Below are positions 1-7,718 of a stretch of DNA of 47,869 nt, piece by piece (the first letter of the stretch is position 1; each line of letters begins with the position of its first letter). This DNA is from an uncultured Alphaproteobacteria bacterium. GTDB taxonomy: Bacteria; Pseudomonadota; Alphaproteobacteria; CAAGCB01; CAG-977. Location: the NCBI GenBank assembly GCA_944390195.1, contig CALXOZ010000017.1:1-47869 (forward strand), in the 5' to 3' direction. The notes beneath the pieces were generated by a model. The model did not search any database and was not told the DNA's origin. It saw nothing but the letters and a program-made list of their open reading frames with translations. The translations under genes were made by a program, and so were the position numbers.

Positions 1-110
1 CCAAAGATTTGAACTCTCGGGGAAGAGTTCGGCGACCGAAGGGAGCGACGCCGTCAGGCGACCCCATAGGGGTGAGCAAAAGCGAACAACCTTTCTGGGC
101 GCGCCAAAAA
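1..110. other. G+C-rich palindromic leader segment before a terminator
   Basis: This segment is visibly richer in G and C than the rest of the window and is full of short self-complementary words, for example ACCCC-ATA-GGGGT at 61-73 and CGGCG...CGCCG around 30-53. No convincing protein reads through it. It runs straight into a strong terminator, so it is probably the 3' part of a transcript that starts outside the window, possibly downstream of a stable RNA gene. The identity of that gene cannot be seen here. Confidence 0.3.
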
Positions 111-115
111 AAACA

Positions 116-147
116 GCCCCGTTCATTAGAGCGGGGTGTTTTTTTTG
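116..147 (+). terminator. Rho-independent terminator of an upstream, off-window transcript
   Basis: Stem CCCCGTTC (117-124) pairs with GAGCGGGG (129-136) around an ATTA loop, with one G-U pair, and is followed by a run of T from 139. It is oriented to stop plus-strand transcription entering from the left edge. Confidence 0.75.
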
Positions 148-239
148 AAGTAAGTCCAAAGATAAAATCAAAAGACAGGAAAAATTCTATTTACCCCATT
201 TTCTCCGTCTTTTTTGATGAATTTTTATAATGCCTTCTC

Positions 240-1040
240 TTAAGCCATTTCTTTTTTGTAAGGAAAAGAAAGCGTTTCTCCGTCATCGGGTACCAATAAA
301 TTATCAATGTGATTAAGCTGAATAAATTCTTTTAAATCTGTTCTGGTAACGGCAAGATGGCTGACTGTATCCATATGGCTGGCAATTATGGTTCCATAAG
401 GAACTGCTTTTAATACGTTATTGACATCTTCAATATTCATAATCAATCGTTCGCCATTTAAAACTGTTGCAGCACAGGCGTTAACAACAATAACATCAGG
501 AGTGAATCGGTTGATGACCTCTGAAACCTCCTTACACCAGATTGTGTCTCCAGCAATATATAATGTTCTTTCGTTCTTTGCCTGAAAAACAACTCCCATG
601 GCATCATAAGGCATTCCGATTTTTTCGCACAAAGGTTTGACGACTTCTTTTTTTCCATGTTGAGTCGCAGTTTTGAATAAAGAAATTTTGTTGTATTCCG
701 TTCCGCTTTCAGTTAAAATTTCCGTATTATTAAATCCTTTGGTGATAAAAAATTGTTGATCGTTTTTCGATTGAACAAATAATTTGATATCTTTATTTAA
801 AGCTTTTTCAGCGAACTTATCCCAATGATCCGGATGAACATGCGTAACAATGACGGCATGGACATTCACGATTTTTTCAGTATCAAAAGGTAAATCTACA
901 CGAGGTTGGCGAATTTCAGAATGGATCGCCGTTTCAAAGCCGGGCATGTAATCTTTTGGACCGAGCCAAGGATCAATTAAAAAACGCGTGTCATTATAAT
1001 CTACAATCAGTGTTGCATTCCTGACTTGTGTTACTTTCAT
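240..1040 (-). CDS. Metallo-beta-lactamase-fold metal-dependent hydrolase (UlaG-like)
   Basis: A 266-residue protein with the full metal-binding set of the metallo-beta-lactamase fold: the T-H-V-H-P-D-H-W-D motif at 66-74 (ligands H67, H69, D71, H72), H128, D165 in AGDT, and H222 in ASHMD. It has no signal peptide, so it is probably a cytoplasmic hydrolase of the UlaG/YycJ-like group; the substrate cannot be predicted. The ATG at 1040 is preceded by a good Shine-Dalgarno sequence (AAAGGGAG about nine bases upstream). It is divergent from the HxlR-type regulator at 1153 with about 110 bases between them, a common arrangement in which the regulator controls the enzyme. The gene is more A+T-rich by eye than the mutS or lpt genes, which may hint at acquisition. 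Confidence 0.85.
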   Translation of the reverse strand: MKVTQVRNATLIVDYNDTRFLIDPWLGPKDYMPGFETAIHSEIRQPRVDLPFDTEKIVNVHAVIVTHVHPDHWDKFAEKALNKDIKLFVQSKNDQQFFITKGFNNTEILTESGTEYNKISLFKTATQHGKKEVVKPLCEKIGMPYDAMGVVFQAKNERTLYIAGDTIWCKEVSEVINRFTPDVIVVNACAATVLNGERLIMNIEDVNNVLKAVPYGTIIASHMDTVSHLAVTRTDLKEFIQLNHIDNLLVPDDGETLSFPYKKEMA

Positions 1041-1095
1041 ATTTTCATCTCCCTTTTATCGGACAATAATAAATTTATGAAGTATTATTTTCTTT

Positions 1096-1142
1096 TTGAC
1101 AAGAATGTACTTTTTTGTACAGTATTTACAAAAAAGTAAGTA
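1096..1142 (+). promoter_or_regulatory. Promoter and paired operator palindromes of the HxlR regulator
   Basis: A perfect -35 box TTGACA lies at 1096-1101 with a weaker -10 TACAGT at 1118-1123 (16-base spacer). Between and just after them are two inverted repeats: TGTAC-N6-GTACA at 1106-1121 (perfect) and TATTTAC-N6-GTAAGTA at 1123-1142 (6 of 7 matching). Both have a six-base A or T centre. HxlR-family proteins are known to bind GTAC/GTA-type inverted repeats that overlap promoters, so autoregulation and co-control of the divergent hydrolase are likely. Confidence 0.65.
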
Positions 1143-1152
1143 TGAGGAAATG

Positions 1153-1527
1153 ATGTCTAAACATCCAAAAGATGAGTATAAATGTCCGTTAGAAGCCACG
1201 CTGGATATTATTGGCGGAAAATATAAAGGTGTTATCATCGGTCATCTGATTGACAGGACACTAAGATATAACGAACTGCAAAAACTGATTTCTCATGCAA
1301 CGCCAAAGATGCTTATTCAACAGCTGAAGGAATTGGAAGCGGACGGAATTGTTGAACGAAAGCTTTATCCGGTTGTTCCGCCGAAAACGGAATATTCTTT
1401 AACGCCAAGAGGTAAAACTTTGATCCCTGCCATTATTGAATTAAACAAATGGGGAATACTGTATTTAAAAGAAATGAACATTCCGTGCGCTTATTTGCAA
1501 AAAGAGCAAAATGATTTTTTCAAATAA
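1153..1527 (+). CDS. HxlR-family winged-helix transcriptional regulator
   Basis: About 124 residues. The N-terminal C-P-L-E-A-T-L-D-I-I-G-G-K motif, with the conserved cysteine at residue 11, followed by the winged-helix segment LRYNELQKLI...PKMLIQQLKELEADGIVERK, is diagnostic for the HxlR family. Several members sense electrophiles or quinones through that cysteine. I place the start at ATG 1153 because GAGG at 1144-1147 sits five bases upstream; ATG 1150 is in frame and possible. A longer reading from TTG 1096 would start inside the -35 box and is unlikely. The gene is followed by a bidirectional terminator. Its probable target is the divergent metallo-hydrolase, an inference from layout and operator position. 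Confidence 0.88.
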   Translation: MSKHPKDEYKCPLEATLDIIGGKYKGVIIGHLIDRTLRYNELQKLISHATPKMLIQQLKELEADGIVERKLYPVVPPKTEYSLTPRGKTLIPAIIELNKWGILYLKEMNIPCAYLQKEQNDFFK

Positions 1528-1552
1528 AGAAAGAATTATTTGTCCTTGAATT

Positions 1553-1577
1553 AAAAAAGCCTCTTAACGAGGCTTTT
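1553..1577. terminator. Bidirectional Rho-independent terminator
   Basis: Stem AAAAGCCTC (1555-1563) and GAGGCTTTT (1569-1577) with a five-base loop. It has A and T tracts on both sides, so it can serve the HxlR gene on the plus strand and the secretion ATPase on the minus strand, whose stop codon touches the right arm. Confidence 0.8.
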
Positions 1578-2544
1578 ATCGACTTTCCGGTTCGCGAAAT
1601 AAAGGTTTACCTTTAAACATACGGGCGGCTTGTGCTTCTATCAGGGTTCCTAAAGACATTTGTCTGTCTCTGATAGAGACACGCAACTGGTCAGCTACTG
1701 TGGGGTCGGGATTGGCAAATACAAAGCGAACTTCGGGAAACAAGGTTTTTATCCCCTGTAACTTTTGGTGAATGACACCTAAAATGCCGCGCCCCAACAG
1801 ATCTGATGCCAGTTCTTCGCTTAGGTCGGCACTTGTGGCGTATTTTATAACTGAATTTAAAGCGTCTTCAACACTGTTCGCGTGAATAGTCGATAAAACC
1901 AAATGCCCTGATGTCGCTGCGCGTAATATTTGACTGGCACAATCAGGCGTGCGGATTTCACCCACCAAAATATACCTCGGACGGCAACGCAAAGCGGACT
2001 TTAACGATTCCCCCCAATCGTTATTGTTCGGTTCCGTTTGTTTACACATTCCCAATCCGCCTCGTCTGGATTGATAAATACCATCAAGAGGCATTTCGGG
2101 GGGATCTTCAATCGTGTAAGCGTAACCGCCTTCACGTTCTAAAAATTTGCGCAACAGGCAAGAAATGGATGTTGTCTTTCCCGCTCCCGTCGGACCGGCC
2201 CATAAGATTAAACCGGATTCGCGGTTAAGGGAAATCAGATGATTGGTTACCGCTTCGGGCAAGCCCAAACGGATGACGTCCGGCGTCTTTCGGGGCATTC
2301 TGCGAGCCGAGTACATGATTCCGGTCAATGTTGAAACACGTTCGACACGATACATTGTCGAACCGTATGCCATAGCATAACTTGATCGCCCCGTATAGGC
2401 TTGTTCAAGAGCTTGTAGAAATTCTTGAGCGTCATCGACCTCCAACACTTTCAGACCGAATCGTGTTTCTCCGTCATGAACGTAAAGTGTGTGATCTGGT
2501 GTGTACCAGATGTCTGAAAAAAGTTGTTCATCAATTGTTGCCAT
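1576..2544 (-). CDS. Orphan type II/IV secretion ATPase (PilT/DotB/TraJ superfamily)
   Basis: A 322-residue hexameric secretion-ATPase type protein. It has an N-terminal domain starting like those of PilT-class ATPases (S-D-I-W), Walker A GPTGAGKT at 117-124, an Asp box around YTIEDPPE (143-150), Walker B YILVGEIR (191-198) and a His box GHLVLSTIHA (213-222). Such ATPases power type IV pili, type II secretion, or Dot/Icm and IncI-type conjugation systems. The length and single-domain layout are closer to DotB/TraJ/PilT than to GspE. No other secretion or pilus gene lies in the window, so its machine is either elsewhere on the chromosome or lost. AAGGGTAG precedes the ATG. It lies 76 bases downstream of znuB and could be read with it. 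Confidence 0.8.
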   Translation of the reverse strand: MATIDEQLFSDIWYTPDHTLYVHDGETRFGLKVLEVDDAQEFLQALEQAYTGRSSYAMAYGSTMYRVERVSTLTGIMYSARRMPRKTPDVIRLGLPEAVTNHLISLNRESGLILWAGPTGAGKTTSISCLLRKFLEREGGYAYTIEDPPEMPLDGIYQSRRGGLGMCKQTEPNNNDWGESLKSALRCRPRYILVGEIRTPDCASQILRAATSGHLVLSTIHANSVEDALNSVIKYATSADLSEELASDLLGRGILGVIHQKLQGIKTLFPEVRFVFANPDPTVADQLRVSIRDRQMSLGTLIEAQAARMFKGKPLFREPESR

Positions 2545-2620
2545 TGTCTACCCTTATATCAAAGAAGATATCAATATACCAAAGGAGAAGGAAGATTCAA
2601 GAAAGTTTGTATTGGTGTAT

Positions 2621-3415
2621 TTATTGTATGAAAGAACGGATCAAGTGACATATCAAGAACAATACCGAGCAAAAGACGACCATAGTTGCTCCTGCGGGCA
2701 GGTCGAAATAAAGTGAACTCGCAAATCCGGTCATGACACAAAAAATACCGATCAATGAAGCTGAAAATGCCATCATTTCAGGAGTTTTTGAAAAAAAACG
2801 GGCTGTGGCAGCCGGAATGATCAGCAAGGCGGAGATCAGCAATAATCCTGTTGTCTTCATACCAGATGAAATGAACAATGCGGTCAAGATCATGAAAATA
2901 ACTGAATGCAAACCGACATTAATCCCTTCGCTATGGGCGACATCTGGCATTACGGCAATGAATATTTGTTTTTTCCAGCTAAGTACAATCAGTAAAACGC
3001 AAAGGCAAGCGATTAAAGTAATGAAAGCAAGATCTCCATCGGAAACGGACAGTACATCTCCGAACAGATAAGCGGTGATATCCGTTCGCACATCAGGCAT
3101 AAGGGATAATCCGATAATGCCCAGACATAAAGCGGTTTGTCCGCTGATTAATAGAAAAATATTGTTATCGACACCATTCCGGTGATGAAGACGGGTTAAG
3201 ATCAAAGCTGTCAAGCAAACAACGATCGTTACGCCGGCATTGTCTCCGATCCCCAAGACTAATCCGAGTAAAACACCTGTTAACGCGGAATGGGAAAGCG
3301 TATCACTGAAATAGGCCATATTGCGCCAAATCATCAAACATCCAATCGGACCGCAAAGACTTGCCATGATCACAGAGGCAATCAATCCGCGTAAAACGAA
3401 AGGTTCAGTCAACAT
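2621..3415 (-). CDS. znuB: Zinc ABC transporter, membrane permease ZnuB
   Basis: A 264-residue integral membrane protein of the ABC-3 (metal-type) permease family, with about eight hydrophobic segments. The signature stretches are GCLMIWRNMAYFSDTLSHSALTGVLLG near the N terminus and the segment TTGLLLISALLIIPAATARFFS around residues 185-205. It forms the transmembrane channel for zinc (or manganese) import with ZnuC. The start at 3415 lies 11 bases inside the end of znuC and has GGAG upstream, which indicates translational coupling. The binding protein gene is divergent at 4238. Zinc rather than manganese is inferred from the ZnuA-like partner. Confidence 0.9.
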   Translation of the reverse strand: MLTEPFVLRGLIASVIMASLCGPIGCLMIWRNMAYFSDTLSHSALTGVLLGLVLGIGDNAGVTIVVCLTALILTRLHHRNGVDNNIFLLISGQTALCLGIIGLSLMPDVRTDITAYLFGDVLSVSDGDLAFITLIACLCVLLIVLSWKKQIFIAVMPDVAHSEGINVGLHSVIFMILTALFISSGMKTTGLLLISALLIIPAATARFFSKTPEMMAFSASLIGIFCVMTGFASSLYFDLPAGATMVVFCSVLFLICHLIRSFIQ

Positions 3416-4157
3416 ATTTTATGTCTCCGTTTGGTAAATGTCGATGATCGTGACGGTGTCGGTACAAGCTTAAAAGGGATTCTTCGCCAAACAGCTGTTG
3501 GCAGTCCGGATGTGATATGATTTCTTTTGCAGACCCGCGACAACAAATATGCCTGTTGATGCATAATACTTGGTGAGAACTTGACAAGACGATATGCAAA
3601 TCATGGGAAACCATGATGACGGCGCATTTTTTTTCTTGGTTGAACCGGTTGAGCAAAGCGTAAAATTGTTCTTCTGCCACAGGATCCAATCCTTGAGCCG
3701 GTTCGTCCAGAACTAACAGATCGGGGTGTTTCAGCAAAGATCGGGCGAACATGACGCGCTGCATTTCTCCGCCCGATAAAAGGTGAATACTGGAGGATAA
3801 TAAATCCGGTATGCCGGTTTCTTCCAGAATGTCCATCAGTTCTTTACGGTTGTAGTGTTCGTTCAGGCATAAAAAGCGTTCTACTGTTAACGGAATGTTT
3901 TTTGATAAATATAGCTTTTGAGGGACATAACCGATTTTTATTCCCTCTTTTTTCCAGACGGTTCCGCTGCTTGGCGCTACGATTCCCAAGATGATTTTTA
4001 ACAAAGTCGTTTTTCCGGCTCCGTTCGGACCGATCAGAGTTGTAATTTGTTTCGCTGGAATGTCAAAAGAAATATGTTCCAAAATGTTTTTATTGTTTAA
4101 ACATAAATTGACATCGTTTAATTTAACGACGGCTTGTGTTGTATTGTCTTTAACCAT
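3405..4157 (-). CDS. znuC: Zinc ABC transporter, ATP-binding subunit ZnuC
   Basis: A 250-residue ABC ATPase. Walker [10 protein letters not shown] lies around residues 42-50, the Q-loop in VPQKLY, the signature LLSGGEMQRV, Walker B LLVLDEPAQGLDP and the switch histidine in MVSHD. The C-terminal tail is histidine-rich (YRHRHDHRHLP), a feature often seen in ZnuC-type ATPases and consistent with zinc handling. It energises ZnuB. It is the first gene of a minus-strand znuC-znuB pair and faces znuA across an 80-base intergenic region that must hold both promoters. I could not find a convincing Zur box there. Confidence 0.92.
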   Translation of the reverse strand: MVKDNTTQAVVKLNDVNLCLNNKNILEHISFDIPAKQITTLIGPNGAGKTTLLKIILGIVAPSSGTVWKKEGIKIGYVPQKLYLSKNIPLTVERFLCLNEHYNRKELMDILEETGIPDLLSSSIHLLSGGEMQRVMFARSLLKHPDLLVLDEPAQGLDPVAEEQFYALLNRFNQEKKCAVIMVSHDLHIVLSSSHQVLCINRHICCRGSAKEIISHPDCQQLFGEESLLSLYRHRHDHRHLPNGDIKYVD

Positions 4158-4237
4158 AACAATGCTCTTTATTGAAAGCAGGTTTGAACGTGCTTGTTAT
4201 AAAAGAATAAAACCGTGTTTTCAAGTGTACCGCTGAA

Positions 4238-5173
4238 ATGAAAAGGCATTTCTTGATGTTGCTTAAAATTTTGCTTTTTGTTGTATTTTTGTGTCATGCA
4301 TTTTCTTTTGCCTCTTTTGCTCGAGAAGCAAAAAAGATTGATGTTCTGGTTTCTATAGCTCCATTTCATTCAATCATAAGCAGGGTTATGCAAAATGTAG
4401 CGGAGCCGGAGTTGTTACTGGATTCTTCGGTCTCATTACATGGATATCGGCTTAAACCGTCAGATATGCACCGTTTGGTAAAATCGGATATTTTGTTTTG
4501 GGGAGGAGCGGAACTGGAATCTTTTTTACAAAAAGCGGTCGAAATGACGGATTTTAAAGGTAAGAATGTTGCTTTTTTATCTTATCCGGAATTAAAAGCG
4601 CGTTTATTATCGGGAAAAGTGGATAAAAAGAGGAAAGATCCTCATTTTTGGCTGGATCCGGAAAATATGATTGTTGTTGCAAAAATTGCCGCACGGGAAT
4701 TATCGGTTCTGGATCCGGAACATAAAGAAATTTATGATAAAAATGCACAATCCGTTGAAAAGGAAATGAAAGAGCTGAAACAACGGGGGATTGTGTCGTT
4801 ACGTCCTTATGCAAACGAACCTTATGTTGTTTTTCATGATGCCTATCGATATTTTGAGAATAGTTTCGGTCTTGAACCTGTCGGCTTTTTATCAATCGAC
4901 CCTCATCATGTCTCGGGAGCCGGACATTTATTGGCTTTAAGAAAAAAAATGGAGCGGGTGGGGGCTTTATGTTTGTTTTCAGAACCTCAATTTTCAGATA
5001 AAAGCTTGAAAGTCCTTGCCGAGGGGCTGGAGACCGTTCCCGCGACTTTGGATCCTTTAGGGATCGGTTTAAGTCCGGGAGTGTCTTTTTATCCGGATTT
5101 GATGAATGCGTTGTATCAATCGTTTTCCGAGTGTTTTTTCAAGTTGTCAAAGATAAAAGGTGAACAGAAATAA
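4238..5173 (+). CDS. znuA: Periplasmic zinc-binding protein ZnuA
   Basis: A 311-residue cluster A-I metal-binding protein with an N-terminal signal peptide (hydrophobic core at about 7-22, probable cleavage near ASFA). The expected metal ligands are present: H68 in SLHGYRLKPSD, H136 in DPHFWLDP, H200 in VFHDAY and an acidic residue D272 in TLDPLG. The histidine-rich charged loop seen in E. coli ZnuA is not obvious. It captures zinc in the periplasm and delivers it to ZnuBC, which are encoded divergently next door. No strong Shine-Dalgarno precedes ATG 4238, and the in-frame ATG at codon 7 would shorten the leader only slightly. Confidence 0.88.
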   Translation: MKRHFLMLLKILLFVVFLCHAFSFASFAREAKKIDVLVSIAPFHSIISRVMQNVAEPELLLDSSVSLHGYRLKPSDMHRLVKSDILFWGGAELESFLQKAVEMTDFKGKNVAFLSYPELKARLLSGKVDKKRKDPHFWLDPENMIVVAKIAARELSVLDPEHKEIYDKNAQSVEKEMKELKQRGIVSLRPYANEPYVVFHDAYRYFENSFGLEPVGFLSIDPHHVSGAGHLLALRKKMERVGALCLFSEPQFSDKSLKVLAEGLETVPATLDPLGIGLSPGVSFYPDLMNALYQSFSECFFKLSKIKGEQK

Positions 5174-5283
5174 AAAGAGCATCTAAAAATTTTGATACAT
5201 TAATAAAAAATTGATCCTTTTAGAGAAACGATAAATTGATCAGAGTCGAAAAATCAAAAATATTATTTGTGGAATAGGGAAAG

Positions 5284-5718
5284 ATGCCGAAAGTTTTATG
5301 GGTTGTCGCGGCTGCATTAATTACGGATGATTTCAAGGTTTTGTTATCCAGGCGTCCTGAAGGAAAGAATCTGGCGGGGCTTTGGGAGTTTCCCGGCGGA
5401 AAAATGGAAGCGTTTGAAACGCCGGAACAAGCGTTGTGCCGTGAATTAAAGGAAGAGTTAAACTTGGAGGTGGGGAAAAACGATTTGATTCCGTTGACAT
5501 TTGCTTCATTCGGATACGAAACGTTTCATTTAGTCATGCCTTTGTTCGTGTGCCGTAGTTGGCAAGGAACGCCGGTTGGTGCGGAAGGACAGGAAATCGC
5601 GTTTGTCCAAGGGGATTTGATCGGGGGCGATTATCAAAAATATCCCATGCCCCCTGCCGATGTAAATTTAGCTAACAGCTTGAGATTATGGATAAAAAAT
5701 CAACACGGAAGAAGATGA
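5284..5718 (+). CDS. mutT: NUDIX hydrolase, MutT-type 8-oxo-dGTP diphosphatase
   Basis: A 144-residue protein with a clear Nudix box at 39-61: G-x5-E, then R53-E-L-x-E57-E58 supplying the metal-binding glutamates. One conserved glycine of the box is Asn60, a common variation. The FPGGK lead-in and LLSRRPEG are typical of the MutT branch, which removes oxidised purine nucleotides from the dNTP pool and prevents A:T to C:G transversions. The gene stands alone between znuA and pgsA with more than 80 bases on each side. The family also contains other (d)NTP pyrophosphatases, so the exact substrate is inferred. Confidence 0.87.
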   Translation: MPKVLWVVAAALITDDFKVLLSRRPEGKNLAGLWEFPGGKMEAFETPEQALCRELKEELNLEVGKNDLIPLTFASFGYETFHLVMPLFVCRSWQGTPVGAEGQEIAFVQGDLIGGDYQKYPMPPADVNLANSLRLWIKNQHGRR

Positions 5719-5804
5719 AAAATTTTTTATTACACTCTGGAGATTATCTGAATCTTAGTATATATTATCTGATGGTTTGATATTGATAAAGCGGACAGGA
5801 AAAT

Positions 5805-6383
5805 ATGACGCAAAAAACAGCTTCCTCTTTCATGCAAAAGTTGCCTAATTATCTTACTTTTATGCGAATTTTAGTTATACCGGGGGTCGTGGCGTCTTTT
5901 TCATTTCCGGGAATGCTTGCCGCTTGGATCGGGTGCGGTTTGTTCATTGCCGCTTCTGTTACGGATTATTTCGACGGTTATCTTGCCAGAAAATTTAAAA
6001 GCACTTCCAGCATCGGTCGGATCTTTGATCCGATTGCGGACAAGTTGTTGGTGGCGGCGACTCTGTTGATGATGGCGGCTTACGACCGTTTGGGATATAC
6101 GGGGCTGTGGCCGGCAATCGTTATTTTATGTCGTGAAGTACTGGTTTCTGGTCTGCGTGAATTTTTAGCGGAAATCCGTGTCGGATTGCCTGTAACACGC
6201 TTGGCAAAATGGAAAACGGGAATCCAAATGACGGCGATCCCGATGCTTATGGTCGCTGATTTCTCTCCGTGGTTCTGTTATTTCGGCGAAGTCGGCGAAA
6301 TATTGATCTGGATCGCCGCATTATTGACAGTTATTACCGGATATGATTATTTGCGTGCCGGATTGAAACATCTGGACGGTTGA
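5805..6383 (+). CDS. pgsA: CDP-diacylglycerol--glycerol-3-phosphate 3-phosphatidyltransferase PgsA
   Basis: A 192-residue membrane enzyme of the CDP-alcohol phosphatidyltransferase family. The catalytic motif D-G-x2-A-R-x8-G-x3-D-x3-D is complete at D57-G58, A61-R62, G71, D75 and D79, between the first hydrophobic segments. It makes phosphatidylglycerol phosphate, the precursor of phosphatidylglycerol and cardiolipin, on the inner membrane. The PNYLTFMRIL start and length fit PgsA rather than phosphatidylserine or phosphatidylcholine synthases. A CAGGA ribosome site precedes the ATG. In several alphaproteobacteria pgsA neighbours moaD/moaE or uvrC; none is seen here. Confidence 0.9.
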   Translation: MTQKTASSFMQKLPNYLTFMRILVIPGVVASFSFPGMLAAWIGCGLFIAASVTDYFDGYLARKFKSTSSIGRIFDPIADKLLVAATLLMMAAYDRLGYTGLWPAIVILCREVLVSGLREFLAEIRVGLPVTRLAKWKTGIQMTAIPMLMVADFSPWFCYFGEVGEILIWIAALLTVITGYDYLRAGLKHLDG

Positions 6384-6513
6384 TTATTGAAATATCCGAC
6401 TTTTTAAAAATCGCCGGATCCAATGGTGGCATTAAACCGGACTTTCCCTTTTATCGCTTGGTCGGCTATAAAGTAAACAGTTGTTAGTTGTTTTTTTACT
6501 TTTCTCTTTGCTC

Positions 6514-7713
6514 TTACCGGCAGAACTTTTGTTCTATCAATTTCTGATACAAATTTTTGTCCGCTTCATCCGTTTGCCCCCGAGATGAAAAATCATGCAA
6601 GCGGGATTGTTCCGGCTTATCCTGAATAATGTTTTTGTAAGCAGATAAAAGTCCGTCCAAATGTGATTGAGGAATTGAACATTTTTTTGAATAATCCTTT
6701 TCTTTTCCGTTAATTGAAATTTTGTTTGTAAAATCTATCGTACAAACGCCATCTGAAAAAGCGGAAGACAATCCTTTTGTGATTTTTATATTATTTTGTG
6801 TCGTTGTTTGAACGGCTCCCTTGTGATGTTTCATTCCTTGCCGGCAATTATCAAGTTCAAATGACAAACCGGTGATTTCATACTCCGGAATGTAACGGGC
6901 AATAGTTTCATCTTCGATTAAATCTTCAAAATCTTGCATGGAACGGATTTCATCGACTCGATCCATGGGGATTTTTAAATCGAAAGAACCGTAAATGATA
7001 TGGCAAAGATTATTTTCTTTTCCAACGATTGTGGCTTTTTTAGAAAAAAACAAAAATGTTTTTTCTTCCTGATCTGGCTGACAATTTATTAAGTTGTTTG
7101 AAAATTCAGAAGAAAAATTGTTTAAACTGTCTTTGAAACCAAGAAAAAACTCAGGTTCCGGATCGCGTTCTATCTGTTCGCAAGAATCAGCGTTTATTTT
7201 ACTCCAGACAATATTGAATTTAGAATCCGTCATTGTTGTTTCAATGGGGATTTTTTGCTCGGAACCGTTAGCGTCATTAATGTAGGCATAGGTTGTAAAA
7301 GTTTCCGTAACAGGTTTTTTACTTTTATCAGTCATGGCAAGATAGATTTCTTTGAGCTGTTCGTCGGAAACGCTACAGCGATGTTCAAAGACTTGAATGC
7401 CGATTAAGTTGTTAATGACCGAAAAATGACAAAATCCTTTTTCGTCTTTTCCTTTGATATGGATGTCCAATGTGGGATTTAAAGCGCCGAACATATGTGC
7501 CGTATCTGCTAAGGAAGGGTTGTTTTTCATGAAATCTTCAGTATAGGGCGTACAGTTTTGAACGGCGTTCAATAAATCGCTACTGAAATTGTAAAGTGAA
7601 ATATCGTCTTGTGAAAAAGAAAGATCTCCATTGGAAAAAGACAATTCAAAGCCATTGACATATAAAGGAAAGGAAAAAGCAAGAAGGAATGGGATTAAAG
7701 CGGATTTTTTCAT
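6514..7713 (-). CDS. Secreted cysteine-rich protein with three related domains, function unknown
   Basis: A 399-residue protein that I do not recognise. Residues 1-21 form a signal peptide. The mature part seems to hold three diverged copies of one unit: an N-C pair starting each unit (C54, C211, C290), a second cysteine in G-x-C-x-(I/V)-like context (C95, C237, C324), and a third Cys-Ser (C113, C345) or the equivalent K-I-P-M stretch (about 247-250), followed by a helix rich in Leu and Asp such as SDEQLKEIYLAM, MDRVDEIRSM and SHLDGLLSAY. This suggests disulfide-stabilised periplasmic repeats. The gene starts six bases after murJ in the mutS-glnD-murJ direction, so it is probably the last gene of that operon. 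An envelope role is possible but is only an inference from location. Confidence 0.75.
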   Translation of the reverse strand: MKKSALIPFLLAFSFPLYVNGFELSFSNGDLSFSQDDISLYNFSSDLLNAVQNCTPYTEDFMKNNPSLADTAHMFGALNPTLDIHIKGKDEKGFCHFSVINNLIGIQVFEHRCSVSDEQLKEIYLAMTDKSKKPVTETFTTYAYINDANGSEQKIPIETTMTDSKFNIVWSKINADSCEQIERDPEPEFFLGFKDSLNNFSSEFSNNLINCQPDQEEKTFLFFSKKATIVGKENNLCHIIYGSFDLKIPMDRVDEIRSMQDFEDLIEDETIARYIPEYEITGLSFELDNCRQGMKHHKGAVQTTTQNNIKITKGLSSAFSDGVCTIDFTNKISINGKEKDYSKKCSIPQSHLDGLLSAYKNIIQDKPEQSRLHDFSSRGQTDEADKNLYQKLIEQKFCR

Positions 7714-7718
7714 TTTAT

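Noticed and set aside
1-30. T-arm-like sequence (AGTTCAAATCT on the minus strand), possible tRNA 3' end
   Set aside because: Only four of five T-stem pairs form and no acceptor or anticodon stem can be completed in the window.
9-230. 73-residue open frame at the left edge
   Set aside because: It crosses the palindromic segment and the terminator hairpin, has no ribosome site and no recognisable protein pattern.
4158-4237. Possible Zur box between znuC and znuA (TTGTTATAAAAGAATAAAAC region)
   Set aside because: The two halves match poorly as an inverted repeat, so a zinc-regulated operator is plausible by context but not visible.
6470-6502. AAAGTAAA/TTTACTTT inverted repeat after pgsA and the unknown secreted gene
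   Set aside because: The arms are only A/T with one G-C pair each and a 17-base loop, too weak to call a terminator.
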